Positions 8,719 to 16,401 of a stretch of 64,000 bases of DNA are shown here, piece after piece. The notes under the pieces were generated by a model that searched no databases, was not told where the DNA came from, and worked only from the letters and a program-made list of their open reading frames with translations. The translations under genes were made by a program, and so were the position numbers. The stretch comes from Brevibacterium oceani (GTDB lineage: Bacteria > Actinomycetota > Actinomycetes > Actinomycetales > Brevibacteriaceae): positions 496,001 through 560,000 of the forward strand of contig NZ_JABKDE010000001.1 of NCBI RefSeq assembly GCF_013623835.1. The letters are read 5' to 3'. The stretch's first letter is position 1. The number at the start of each line of letters is the position of its first letter.

Positions 8719-9864
8719 TTGACTCACCACATCGTCATCGGAGCAGGGCTGGCCGGTGCCGCAGCCGCGTATTCGCTGACCGCGCGCGGCGAGGACGTCA
8801 CTGTGCTCGAACGGCATACCCCGGCCAACGATCGTGGCAGCTCCCATGGTTCGGCCCGCATCTTCCGCTACGCCTATCCGGACCGTCTCTACACCGAACT
8901 CGTTGTGCGTGCGCGTGAGCTGTGGGAGGACCTCGAAGCGGAATCGGGAACTGAGCTGATCACTCGCACGGGAGCGCTCGACTTCGGCGACGCCCGGCAC
9001 ACTGATCTGCTCGCCGAGATCTTCGATGATGTCGGAGTCGAGTACGAGGTCCTCGATCCCGAGAGTGCTGTGGAACGGTGGCCGCAGTTCGCCTTCGACA
9101 CCGACGTTCTGTGGCACCCGGACGCCGGTGTGATCGACGCCGAGACCACGGTGACCACCATGCTCGACCGTGCGGTGGACACAGGGCGGGCTCGGGTCCT
9201 CAATGATTGGACGGTCACCGAGGTGGCCCGACGATCCGTGGGCGGCTTCCGTGTCGCCTCGGCGAAGGGGAACGCTGTCGAGGGCGACCACGTCATCGTC
9301 GCGGCGGGCGGGTGGTTGCCCGACCTCCTCGGCGATCTTGGTCTTCCGCAAGCGTTCCTTGCGGCGCTGCCGACATTCGAAGTGCGGCAGGAGCAGGCGT
9401 TCCACATGCCCTACCGCGATGCCAGTGCTGACGGGCGGCGGAGCACACCTTGGCCGACGTTCATCCACAAATCCGGTGAGATGTTCACCTACGGACTACC
9501 CGGCGGGCGGGATGCCGGTTTCGCGGGGCAGAAGTTCGCGCAGTTCAACGGTGGGAAGGTGATCGGTTCGGCTCTTGACCAGGACGGACAGATCACCGAG
9601 GAGATGCGGACCCGGATGATCGACTATGCGAAGCGGAACCTGCCGGGACTCATTCCGGAACCGTATGCGGAGACCACGTGCCTGTTCACGAACACCCCGA
9701 ACGAGGATTTCGTCATCGACGAGGTCGACGGGCTCGTCATCGTCTCCGCGTGTTCGGGGCACGGGGCGAAGTTCGCGCCGCTCCTCGGCGAATTTGCGGC
9801 CGACCTCGCCACGGGCGCCGACGATGTTCCGGATCGGTTCCGGTCGGGCGGCGCTACCAGGTGA
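8719..9864 (+). CDS. FAD-dependent oxidase, monomeric sarcosine oxidase / N-methyl amino acid oxidase-like
   Basis: The 381-residue protein starts at TTG, chosen because AGGAGA lies 6 nt upstream and the second residue leads straight into the FAD fold (IVIGAGLAGAA, residues 5-15). GSSHGSARIFRYAYPD (about 40-55) and CLFTNTPNEDFVID (from 321) match the monomeric sarcosine oxidase / N-methyltryptophan oxidase group. Cys321 occupies the position that binds FAD covalently in that group. The reaction would be oxidative demethylation or deamination of a small amino acid with release of hydrogen peroxide. It sits 51 bp after the symporter gene and is probably in its operon. Confidence 0.8.
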   Translation: MTHHIVIGAGLAGAAAAYSLTARGEDVTVLERHTPANDRGSSHGSARIFRYAYPDRLYTELVVRARELWEDLEAESGTELITRTGALDFGDARHTDLLAEIFDDVGVEYEVLDPESAVERWPQFAFDTDVLWHPDAGVIDAETTVTTMLDRAVDTGRARVLNDWTVTEVARRSVGGFRVASAKGNAVEGDHVIVAAGGWLPDLLGDLGLPQAFLAALPTFEVRQEQAFHMPYRDASADGRRSTPWPTFIHKSGEMFTYGLPGGRDAGFAGQKFAQFNGGKVIGSALDQDGQITEEMRTRMIDYAKRNLPGLIPEPYAETTCLFTNTPNEDFVIDEVDGLVIVSACSGHGAKFAPLLGEFAADLATGADDVPDRFRSGGATR

Positions 9865-9884
9865 TCTGCCGGCGACGGGGTGGG

Positions 9885-10634
9885 TCAACGCTTTGACGCG
9901 ATGATGAGATGCCGCGTCGAATGGGCGACGAAGGGGTCGCCTCGGCGCATCTTGGCATCGAGCTCACGCAGCTGCGGCAGATATCTCTCGACCGTGAAAT
10001 CGGGAACCCACCACGGGCACTTGCGCAGGATCCACACGACGGCCCCGACGTCGTAGAACTCCATGCGGCAGCGTGCGGTCCGCAGCTTGTCGATAGCGAG
10101 TCCGGCCGCCTCGGCGGCTGTGGTCTCGGCTTCGGGATCGCGGGCCTTCCGGTTCTCCGGCAGCGGCCCGAGGAAGAACTCGATGAGGTCGAACGCCGAG
10201 GCGGGGCCGACGTGCTGGGCGAGGTAGATGCCGCCGGGCACGAGCACGCGGGCGATCTCCGACCACACGGGCGTGACCGGATGACGCGAACTGACGAGGT
10301 CGAAGCTGCCGTTGGCGAACGGCAGGCTGTGCGGGTCCGCCTCGACGACATCGACCCCGCGAGGACCGAGCCGGTGCCGGGCGATGGCGACGTTCGGGGC
10401 GAAGGACTCGGTGACGGCCATGCGGGCAGGCAGGACCGGTGCCTCGTCGATGACCTCTCCGCCGCCGGTGTCGATGTCGAGGGCCGCGGTCGCCGTCGAC
10501 AGATGGCGGGCGAGCAGTGTCGCGTAGCCCCACGGCGGACGCTCTTCGGTGGCGCGCCCGGCGAGCCAATCGAACCCCCACCCGGAGATATCGGCGGACT
10601 GGGCCTCGGTGACGAGCTCGTCGAATGCGCGCAT
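9885..10634 (-). CDS. SAM-dependent class I methyltransferase
   Basis: The 249-residue protein has a Methyltransf_11-like core: ALDIDTGGGE (motif I, about 55-64), VDVVEADPHSLPFANGSFDLVSS (motifs II/III) and EIARVLVPGGIYL (about 135-147). Motif I is DIDTGGGE rather than the canonical DxGxGxG, but the glycines are kept. The substrate is unknown. An alternative start 18 bp upstream exists; I use the ATG of MRAFDELV. The 3' end converges on the flavoprotein gene. The start codon lies close to the end of the alpha/beta hydrolase gene on the same strand, so the two may form a transcription unit. Confidence 0.8.
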   Translation of the reverse strand: MRAFDELVTEAQSADISGWGFDWLAGRATEERPPWGYATLLARHLSTATAALDIDTGGGEVIDEAPVLPARMAVTESFAPNVAIARHRLGPRGVDVVEADPHSLPFANGSFDLVSSRHPVTPVWSEIARVLVPGGIYLAQHVGPASAFDLIEFFLGPLPENRKARDPEAETTAAEAAGLAIDKLRTARCRMEFYDVGAVVWILRKCPWWVPDFTVERYLPQLRELDAKMRRGDPFVAHSTRHLIIASKR

Positions 10635-10659
10635 ACCGCCATCTTCGCGCACACGACCC

Positions 10660-11619
10660 TTACACGTCGAGCCAAGCGGTCACATCGACGAGCAGATCGT
10701 GCGGTGCCTCGAGCGGGACGAGGTGGCCCGAGTGCGGGAACCGGGTCACGTGCGAGTTTCCGGGAAGAGCCTCGGCGAGGCGATCGGCCTGGTCGACCGG
10801 AATCCACGGATCGTCCTCACCCCACCCGATACGGACCGGGCAGCGCACCTCGCCGAGGCGGTCGACGACGGGCGCCGTGTGCTCGGGGCGCAGCGCGGCA
10901 ATCTGCCGGTAGAACCCAGCTTGACCGGCTTCGGTGCGCCAGGGTGCGTTGAGTGCGGCGATCCATTCCTCGCTGAGTCTCGAGTGGTCTTCGCCCGACG
11001 GAGATTCGTCGGATGTCGTGTTAGCCGCCCCGGAGATGTATTCGCGGACCAGTGCGCGATGGAGGCGAGGAGGGAGAGCGGCGAAGACCTTTTCGTTCCC
11101 GGCGACGAGGCGGAAGAACGGTGAGCCCCACGGGGCGAGAGTGACGATGTCGAGCAGATACAACGACGCAAAATCGCAGCCCTCGAGCAAGTGCGCGCCG
11201 AGCGTGACAGCGCCGCCGATGTCATGGGCGATGACGTAGGGATTCGAGACTTCCCAGCAGTCGATGAGCTCGACCAGTCGACGACGTTGGGTGATGAGAT
11301 CGACGGCGGGGGTCGCCTCGGCGAGGGGATCGTCCGTCGGCTGTGGCGACGTGGTGGAGAGATCGGGGATGGACTTGCCGTATCCGGGCATATCCCACAG
11401 GCGGACGCGGTTCGTCAGCGCGAGTTCGTGGGCAAGCGGCAGCCACATCCGTGCTGACCACGGGGTTCCGTGACAGATGATGACCTCGCCGAGGCGGTCC
11501 TGGTCGGTGTCGGGGGAGATCGGTCCGAGGGTCGTTGTGGCCACCTCGGCGCCGTCGCTCAAGGTGATGCGATCGGTGGAGATGCGGATGGCGGGACTGC
11601 GGTCTGTTGGCGTCGTCAT
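10660..11619 (-). CDS. Alpha/beta hydrolase with Asp nucleophile
   Basis: The 319-residue protein has an HGTPWS oxyanion segment (50-55) and a nucleophile elbow VIAHDIGGA with Asp133 in place of Ser. It also carries IGWGEDDPWIP with the acidic residue and FPHSGHLVPLEAP with the catalytic His near the C-terminus. An Asp nucleophile in HDxGG is the signature of the epoxide hydrolase / haloalkane dehalogenase branch. It is divergent from a MerR-type regulator, with a perfect palindrome and an elongated 19-bp promoter spacer between them, suggesting induction by a small reactive compound. The transcript may be leaderless or nearly so. Confidence 0.8.
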   Translation of the reverse strand: MTTPTDRSPAIRISTDRITLSDGAEVATTTLGPISPDTDQDRLGEVIICHGTPWSARMWLPLAHELALTNRVRLWDMPGYGKSIPDLSTTSPQPTDDPLAEATPAVDLITQRRRLVELIDCWEVSNPYVIAHDIGGAVTLGAHLLEGCDFASLYLLDIVTLAPWGSPFFRLVAGNEKVFAALPPRLHRALVREYISGAANTTSDESPSGEDHSRLSEEWIAALNAPWRTEAGQAGFYRQIAALRPEHTAPVVDRLGEVRCPVRIGWGEDDPWIPVDQADRLAEALPGNSHVTRFPHSGHLVPLEAPHDLLVDVTAWLDV

Positions 11620-11625
11620 GAATCG

Positions 11626-11656
11626 ACGGTAGAACTTCAGGTCAACCTGAAGTCAA
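11626..11656 (-). promoter_or_regulatory. MerR-type operator/promoter between hydrolase and merR-like gene
   Basis: ACTTCAGGT-CA-ACCTGAAGT (11634-11653) is a perfect 9-bp inverted repeat. On the minus strand it lies inside TTGACT-N19-TACCGT, an over-long spacer that is the hallmark of promoters activated by MerR-family proteins. The predicted start of transcription is at or just before the hydrolase ATG. Confidence 0.7.
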
Positions 11657-11673
11657 GGTGTCATCATGGAGTT

Positions 11674-12036
11674 ATGAAGATCGGGGATGCGGCCGCAGAG
11701 CTGGGAACGGCCGCGCATGTGCTCAGGCACTGGGAGGACAAAGGCGTCGTCGTGCCGGACCGGACTGCGAACGGGCACCGTGACTATTCAGCTGAGCATC
11801 TGAGCCGGTGTCGGATCGTGCTGTCGTGCCAGAGTGTGGGCATGAGCCTTGCGGAGATCCGGGCGATCCTGCACCAAGGTGAGGCGGGACGTGCCTCGGT
11901 GATCGCGGCTCGCCTGTCGGCGATTCGGGCGCAGCGAACCTCGCTGGACTCGGCGGAGAAGTTCCTCCTCCATGTTCGCCATTGCCGGCACGACCTCATG
12001 ACTCGGTGCCGGGAGTGCTCGGAGTATGCGCGTTGA
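11674..12036 (+). CDS. MerR-family transcriptional regulator
   Basis: The 120-residue protein begins MKIGDAAAELGTAAHVLRHWEDKGVV, a MerR winged-helix start, with NGHRDYSAEHLSR completing the DNA-binding domain and a dimerisation helix to about residue 105. It ends with a compact Cys/His cluster: VRHCRHDLMTRCRECSEYAR. That cluster could sense a metal, thiol or electrophile. GGAG precedes the ATG by 3-6 nt. It is divergent from the hydrolase over a palindrome that fits a MerR dimer. A longer frame upstream has no ribosome-binding site. Confidence 0.85.
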   Translation: MKIGDAAAELGTAAHVLRHWEDKGVVVPDRTANGHRDYSAEHLSRCRIVLSCQSVGMSLAEIRAILHQGEAGRASVIAARLSAIRAQRTSLDSAEKFLLHVRHCRHDLMTRCRECSEYAR

Positions 12037-12203
12037 GGCGGGAGCGGTGCGGAGGAGCAGGGCCGCGAGCTGCTCGGTCGGGCAGGTAACGGTCGGCCGT
12101 CTCGGCGAGGTCGATGTTGCGATGGGCGGAACTCAGTGCGCATTGCGCGAATTCTCGGGTCGGTGATGGTCACAAAATCTCGGAGAACGGGCATGATGGC
12201 CTT

Positions 12204-14018
12204 ATGACCACAGATATGGATATTGCGCTCAGCGCCGAGCTCGATCCCATCGTCGACATCGCCGCTGGGCTGGGTCTCGACGCGAAGGACATCATTCCCC
12301 ACGGATGGACGAAGGCGAAGGTGCCCATCGACATCCTCGATGAGGCGGCCGAGTCCGCCACTGACGGCAGGCTCATCCTCGTCACTGCCATGAGCCCGAC
12401 CCCGGCAGGGGAAGGAAAGACCACGACGAGCATCGGTCTTGCTGATGGACTCAACGAACTCGCGCGGTCGACGCCCGAGGTCGGCAAGGCCGTGCTGGCG
12501 CTGCGGGAGCCGAGCATGGGCCCGGTCTTCGGAATGAAGGGCGGGGCGGCGGGCGGCGGATACGCACAGGTCGTGCCGATGGAGGACATCAACCTCCACT
12601 TCACCGGCGACTTCGCGGCCATTGCGGCGGCGAACAACCTTGCCGCGACGATGCTCGACAATCACATCCACTTCGGCAACGAGCTCGACGTCGACCCGCG
12701 GCGCATCCACCTCCGCCGCGTCGTCGACCTCAATGACCGCGCCCTGCGCGGAGTCGTCGTCGGGCTCGGCGGACTCAACGGGGGAGTGCCCCGCGAGGAT
12801 GCCTTCGACATCGTCGTCGCGAGCGAGGTCATGGCGGTGTTCTGCCTGGCCACCTCGTTGGCTGATCTCAAGGAACGGCTGGGACGGATCGTGCTCGCGC
12901 ACAGTAGGGGGCGGGAACCGATCACAGTCGCGGACATCGGGGCGGCGGGCGCCATGACCGCGCTGCTGCGCAACGCACTGGCGCCGAACCTCGTGCAGTC
13001 CTTGGAACATTCGCCGGCGTTCATCCACGGCGGACCGTTCGCGAACATCGCCCACGGCTGCAACAGCCTGCTGGCCACGAAGGCCGGGCTGTCGCTGGGG
13101 GACTGGGTCGTCACTGAGGCCGGATTCGGTGCCGACCTCGGGGCCGAGAAGTTCCTCGACATCAAGTGCCGCACCGCCGGGATCTGGCCCTCTGCCGTGG
13201 TCGTCGTCGCGACACTGAGGGCCCTGAAGTACCACGGTGGGGTCGACGTGAAGGATGTGAACTCGGCTGATGTTGGTGCGATGCTGGAGGGCATGAGCAA
13301 CCTCGAGCTGCACTGCCGGAACCTGCGCGAGATCTACGGGCTGACGCCGGTCGTGTGCTTCAACCGGTTCCCCACGGACACCGACGAGGAGATGTCCGCG
13401 GCGATCAGCCATTTGGACGGTCTTGGGGTTGCGGCTGTGGAGTCCACGCACTGGGCCGACGGCGGCAAGGGTGCGCTCGCTCTGGCCGAGGCGGTCGTTG
13501 AGGCTGCGGGCGGTGTTTCGGGCGGCGGCACTGGTGTCGGGAACGGTGATGGGTCGGCTGGACCGGCCGTCGACGATGGGTCGGTCTTCGTCGCCGGCAC
13601 CGCCTCGGGGGATGCCGAAGCTCCCGCTGCCGATCCGGCGTCGCGGGCACGGTACGGCTATGACCTCGACCGGCCGCTGGAGGAGAAGATCCGCACGATC
13701 GCGCAGCGGATCTACCAGGCCAAGGACGTCGATCTGCCGGCCAAAGTGAAACGGAAGCTCAAGCAATTCACCGATGAGGGCTACGGCGATGCGCCCGTAT
13801 GCATCGCGAAGACGCAGTACTCACTGTCGACGGACGCGAGCCTGCGCGGGGCGCCGACCGACCATATCATCGAGATCAAGGACGTGCGGCTGTCGGCCGG
13901 AGCCGGGTTCATCGTCGTGATCGCCGGCGACATCATGACGATGCCGGGCCTGCCGCGCGAACCCTCAGCGCTGAAGATCGATGTTACCGAGGACGGCAAC
14001 ATCACCGGCCTCTTCTGA
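12204..14018 (+). CDS. fhs: Formate-tetrahydrofolate ligase with an internal low-complexity insert
   Basis: The 604-residue enzyme ligates formate to tetrahydrofolate with ATP, giving 10-formyl-THF for purine and one-carbon metabolism. SPTPAGEGKTTTSIGL (64-79) is the ATP loop, followed by REPSMGPVFGMKGGAAGGGYAQV and the C-terminal PVCIAKTQYSLS and AGFIVVIAGDIMTMPGLP. Family members are usually near 555-560 residues; the excess is a Gly/Ala/Asp-rich stretch at about residues 435-482, between KGALALAEAVVEAA and YGYDLDRPLEEKI. The frame stays open through it. The start is set by the second ATG after GGAGAACGGGC; a longer frame upstream is unlikely. Confidence 0.93.
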   Translation: MTTDMDIALSAELDPIVDIAAGLGLDAKDIIPHGWTKAKVPIDILDEAAESATDGRLILVTAMSPTPAGEGKTTTSIGLADGLNELARSTPEVGKAVLALREPSMGPVFGMKGGAAGGGYAQVVPMEDINLHFTGDFAAIAAANNLAATMLDNHIHFGNELDVDPRRIHLRRVVDLNDRALRGVVVGLGGLNGGVPREDAFDIVVASEVMAVFCLATSLADLKERLGRIVLAHSRGREPITVADIGAAGAMTALLRNALAPNLVQSLEHSPAFIHGGPFANIAHGCNSLLATKAGLSLGDWVVTEAGFGADLGAEKFLDIKCRTAGIWPSAVVVVATLRALKYHGGVDVKDVNSADVGAMLEGMSNLELHCRNLREIYGLTPVVCFNRFPTDTDEEMSAAISHLDGLGVAAVESTHWADGGKGALALAEAVVEAAGGVSGGGTGVGNGDGSAGPAVDDGSVFVAGTASGDAEAPAADPASRARYGYDLDRPLEEKIRTIAQRIYQAKDVDLPAKVKRKLKQFTDEGYGDAPVCIAKTQYSLSTDASLRGAPTDHIIEIKDVRLSAGAGFIVVIAGDIMTMPGLPREPSALKIDVTEDGNITGLF

Positions 14019-14028
14019 TACGTAATTG

Positions 14029-14084
14029 CTACCTGACGGCGGCCCAGCAACCTCGCGCGCGGTTGCTGGGCCGCCGTCAGGTAG
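14029..14084. repeat. 56-bp palindrome, copy 1 (terminator-like)
   Basis: CTACCTGACGGCGGCCCAGC begins a 24-bp arm that is perfectly mirrored after an 8-nt centre (one central mismatch). It lies between the convergent ends of fhs and the ProC-like gene and starts about 10 bp from each stop. A second copy lies in opposite orientation at 21921-21976 with conserved flanking AATTG and TTnTGGG. It probably acts as a bidirectional terminator. Confidence 0.8.
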
Positions 14085-14093
14085 TTCTGGGGG

Positions 14094-14870
14094 TCAGTCG
14101 GACCTCGTGACGCGGTCGAACACAGCGTCGAGAGCTGATGCCAGGTAGTTGCGGTTGGCCTCGTTCATCCATTCGCTATTGAGCATTTCGTTGAGGCCGC
14201 CCGGGGTCTCGTGGGCTGCGACCAGGTTGTCGATGGGCTCGTCCGTCTGAGCAAGAGTGGTGCCGAGTCCGACGAACTGGCCGCGGATGAAGTGATCGGC
14301 ATCCGCCTGATCCCAGCCGCGGTCGACCAGCCACGCGGTGATCGTCTGAAGGAACGCGAAGTGCGCCGACATCGTCGCCGTCACCGCCGAGAGCGTGGAG
14401 AACATCGTCTCGTCTGCTGCGGTCACCGATCCGCCGAGGTGACTCAGCAGCCCTTCGACCGCGTCATTGGCCGGGTATACCGCGGTGACTCCCTTGTGCT
14501 CGCGGACGGCGGGCAGGGGGATGACGCGCACGATCGTCGGGGAATGCGGAAGATGGTTTCCGAGCGTGGTCGTCGAGACTCCAGCAACGGCGCTGACCAG
14601 GGTCTTTTCGGCAGGAATGTCGAGATCGCTCAAGACTGCGTCGGTCTGCTGCGGCAGGACTGCGAGGACGATGAGGTCGCTGCGGTCGATGACGTCCTGA
14701 TTGCTCCGGCAGACCGTGGCGGACTCGATTGAGTCAGCGAGTTTCGCCGCGCGTTCTGCATTGCGTGGGGAGAGGAAGAGCTGGAGGTCGGGTTTCGCCC
14801 CGCTGTCGGCAAGACCTTCGACCATCGCCGAGGCGATTTCTCCGACTCCGATGAAACCGATTCGTGTCAT
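14094..14870 (-). CDS. Pyrroline-5-carboxylate reductase-like NAD(P)-dependent protein
   Basis: The 258-residue protein starts MTRIGFIGVGEIASAMVEGL, a Rossmann entry with GVGEIA in the place of ProC's GxGxMG. DLIVLAVLPQQ and the central VIPLPAVREHKGVTAVYP follow, and the C-terminal helix carries ETPGGLNEMLN, the ProC dimerisation motif. The ProC reaction is NAD(P)H reduction of pyrroline-5-carboxylate to proline. The divergent glycine motif and missing canonical TGGTT segment suggest a paralogue with another imine substrate. GAGGAG lies 5 nt before the ATG and rules out a longer N-terminal extension. Confidence 0.75.
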   Translation of the reverse strand: MTRIGFIGVGEIASAMVEGLADSGAKPDLQLFLSPRNAERAAKLADSIESATVCRSNQDVIDRSDLIVLAVLPQQTDAVLSDLDIPAEKTLVSAVAGVSTTTLGNHLPHSPTIVRVIPLPAVREHKGVTAVYPANDAVEGLLSHLGGSVTAADETMFSTLSAVTATMSAHFAFLQTITAWLVDRGWDQADADHFIRGQFVGLGTTLAQTDEPIDNLVAAHETPGGLNEMLNSEWMNEANRNYLASALDAVFDRVTRSD

Positions 14871-14972
14871 GTGCTCCTCCCTGAGTGGTTGTGTGCCTGT
14901 GTGCATTGTGTCATCGACGTACGGAGCCACGGGTGGGGATCGAGCCAACGGAGAGGAGCGAGGTGTCGTCGC

Positions 14973-15491
14973 CTAATGCGAGCGCCAACCGCCCTCGCCC
15001 CTGATCGCCGAGGCGATGCGACGACTGGCAGTACCGAGTTCATGAGCCTGGGTCGGGGTCAAAGACTCGAAGACGACGCGTCGTACGAAGGCGACGTGAT
15101 CCGGAGTAGCCGCACTCGTAGCCGCGAGGCCGGAGTCGGTGAGGGAAGCGATCGTCGTGCGCCCGTCGTCGGGGTCCGGACATCGAGTCAACCACCCCCG
15201 GCGTTCGAGACGTGCGACTGCCCGTGACAGTCGGGAGAGAGTGCTGTTGGCGAAGCCGGCAAGTTGTTTCATCGCCAAAGTCCTTTCCGCCGCCCTTGAA
15301 AGTGCGAAGAGGATCCCGTACTCGAAATGGCTGATATGCGAATCGCGCTGCATCTGCGCATCGAGTGCGGCCGGAAGCCACTCGAGCAAGGTCGCGACCG
15401 ACGACCAAGTCTCGAGCTCGTCCGCTGTGAAGGCGGACGAGTCGGAGTCTTGAGGGCTTCGTTCTGTGGCACTATACGCGGGACTGTCCAT
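14973..15491 (-). CDS. MarR-family transcriptional regulator
   Basis: The 172-residue protein has a central winged helix (ISHFEYGILFALSRA, MKQLAGFANSTLSRLSRAVARLERRGWLTR) and the DDGRTT wing typical of MarR, with helices at both ends for dimerisation. It is divergent from a short-chain dehydrogenase gene over a 16-bp inverted repeat and probably represses that gene and itself. MarR proteins usually respond to phenolic or other hydrophobic ligands. An N-terminal tail of about 25 residues, Ser/Asp-rich, is variable in the family. Confidence 0.86.
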   Translation of the reverse strand: MDSPAYSATERSPQDSDSSAFTADELETWSSVATLLEWLPAALDAQMQRDSHISHFEYGILFALSRAAERTLAMKQLAGFANSTLSRLSRAVARLERRGWLTRCPDPDDGRTTIASLTDSGLAATSAATPDHVAFVRRVVFESLTPTQAHELGTASRRIASAIRGEGGWRSH

Positions 15492-15509
15492 GCAGTGGAG
15501 TCTAGTTGA

Positions 15510-15562
15510 TTACTTGCGTAGGAAACTCAATCAATCTATTGTTGACTTTCCTGGGCAAGTAA
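15510..15562. promoter_or_regulatory. Inverted repeat in the MarR/SDR divergent promoter
   Basis: TTACTTGCGTAGGAAA and TTTCCTGGGCAAGTAA are inverted copies (14 of 16 positions) separated by 21 bp, lying between divergent start codons. It is probably the operator of the adjacent MarR regulator. Core promoter boxes could not be assigned with confidence. Confidence 0.55.
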
Positions 15563-15594
15563 CGGCGGAATCGAGACATCAAGGCGGAAACCTC

Positions 15595-16380
15595 ATGGAT
15601 CTTCAATTGGCGGGCAAGACCGTATTCGTCTCGGGATCGACGCAAGGGATCGGCTTCGCGATCGCCGCACTCTGCGCGCACGAAGGGGCGACGGTCATCA
15701 TCAACGGTCGCCACGAAGAAGGCGTCGAAGCGGCTGTCGCGCATCTGCGAGAACAGAATCCGTCCGCCTCGGCGAGGGGAATCACGGCGGACTTCGCCGA
15801 CGTCGGGCAGGTCGACGGATTGCTTGACCGTCTCGGCCACGTGGATGTGCTCATCAACAATGTCGGCCTCTTCGACGTGGCGACGTTCACCGAGATCGAT
15901 GACGCCGAGTGGCTGCGATACTTCGAGATCAATCTCATGAGCGCCGTTCGCCTTTCCCGGAGACTGCTCCCGCAGATGCTCGAGAGCGGGTGGGGGCGAA
16001 TCGTATTCATCGGCACGGAATCGGCCGTCGATGTACCAGGGGACATGATCCACTACGGCGCGACGAAAGCCGCGACGCTGGCGTTGAGCAACGGCCTGGC
16101 GAAACTCACCCGTGGAACCGAGGTGACCGTGAATACCGTGCTCGGCGGGCCGACGTATTCTGACGGGGTCGCCTCCGCGGTCGAGCAGATCGCCGCCTCT
16201 CAGTCGGTGCGCGTCGCGGACCTGAAAGACTCACTGATTCGCGATACCTCACTGTTGCAGCGCTTCATCGAGCCCGGCGAGATCGCCCACCTCGTGGCCT
16301 ACCTGGCCAGTCCTCTGTCCTCGGCGACGAACGGTGCAGCCCTGCGCGCGGATGGAGGGGTGCTGCCGACTCTGGTGTGA
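15595..16380 (+). CDS. Short-chain dehydrogenase/reductase
   Basis: The 261-residue classical SDR has the cofactor loop GSTQGIGFA (about 13-21), the NNVG motif, a catalytic Ser region (FIGTESA) and YGATKAA with the Tyr-x3-Lys pair. A 3-oxoacyl-ACP reductase-like NAD(P)H-dependent carbonyl reduction is most likely, but the substrate is unknown. It lies opposite a MarR regulator with an inverted repeat between them, suggesting induction by a hydrophobic or aromatic compound. An upstream extension of the frame runs through the operator region and is rejected; the chosen ATG follows AAGGCGG by 8 nt. Confidence 0.85.
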   Translation: MDLQLAGKTVFVSGSTQGIGFAIAALCAHEGATVIINGRHEEGVEAAVAHLREQNPSASARGITADFADVGQVDGLLDRLGHVDVLINNVGLFDVATFTEIDDAEWLRYFEINLMSAVRLSRRLLPQMLESGWGRIVFIGTESAVDVPGDMIHYGATKAATLALSNGLAKLTRGTEVTVNTVLGGPTYSDGVASAVEQIAASQSVRVADLKDSLIRDTSLLQRFIEPGEIAHLVAYLASPLSSATNGAALRADGGVLPTLV

Positions 16381-16401
16381 GGGAGGCAGGGTCGTCCGTC
16401 C

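Noticed and set aside
11784..13766. 660-codon open frame opposite fhs
   Set aside because: Antisense shadow of a well-identified enzyme in GC-rich DNA; no family motif and no ribosome-binding site.
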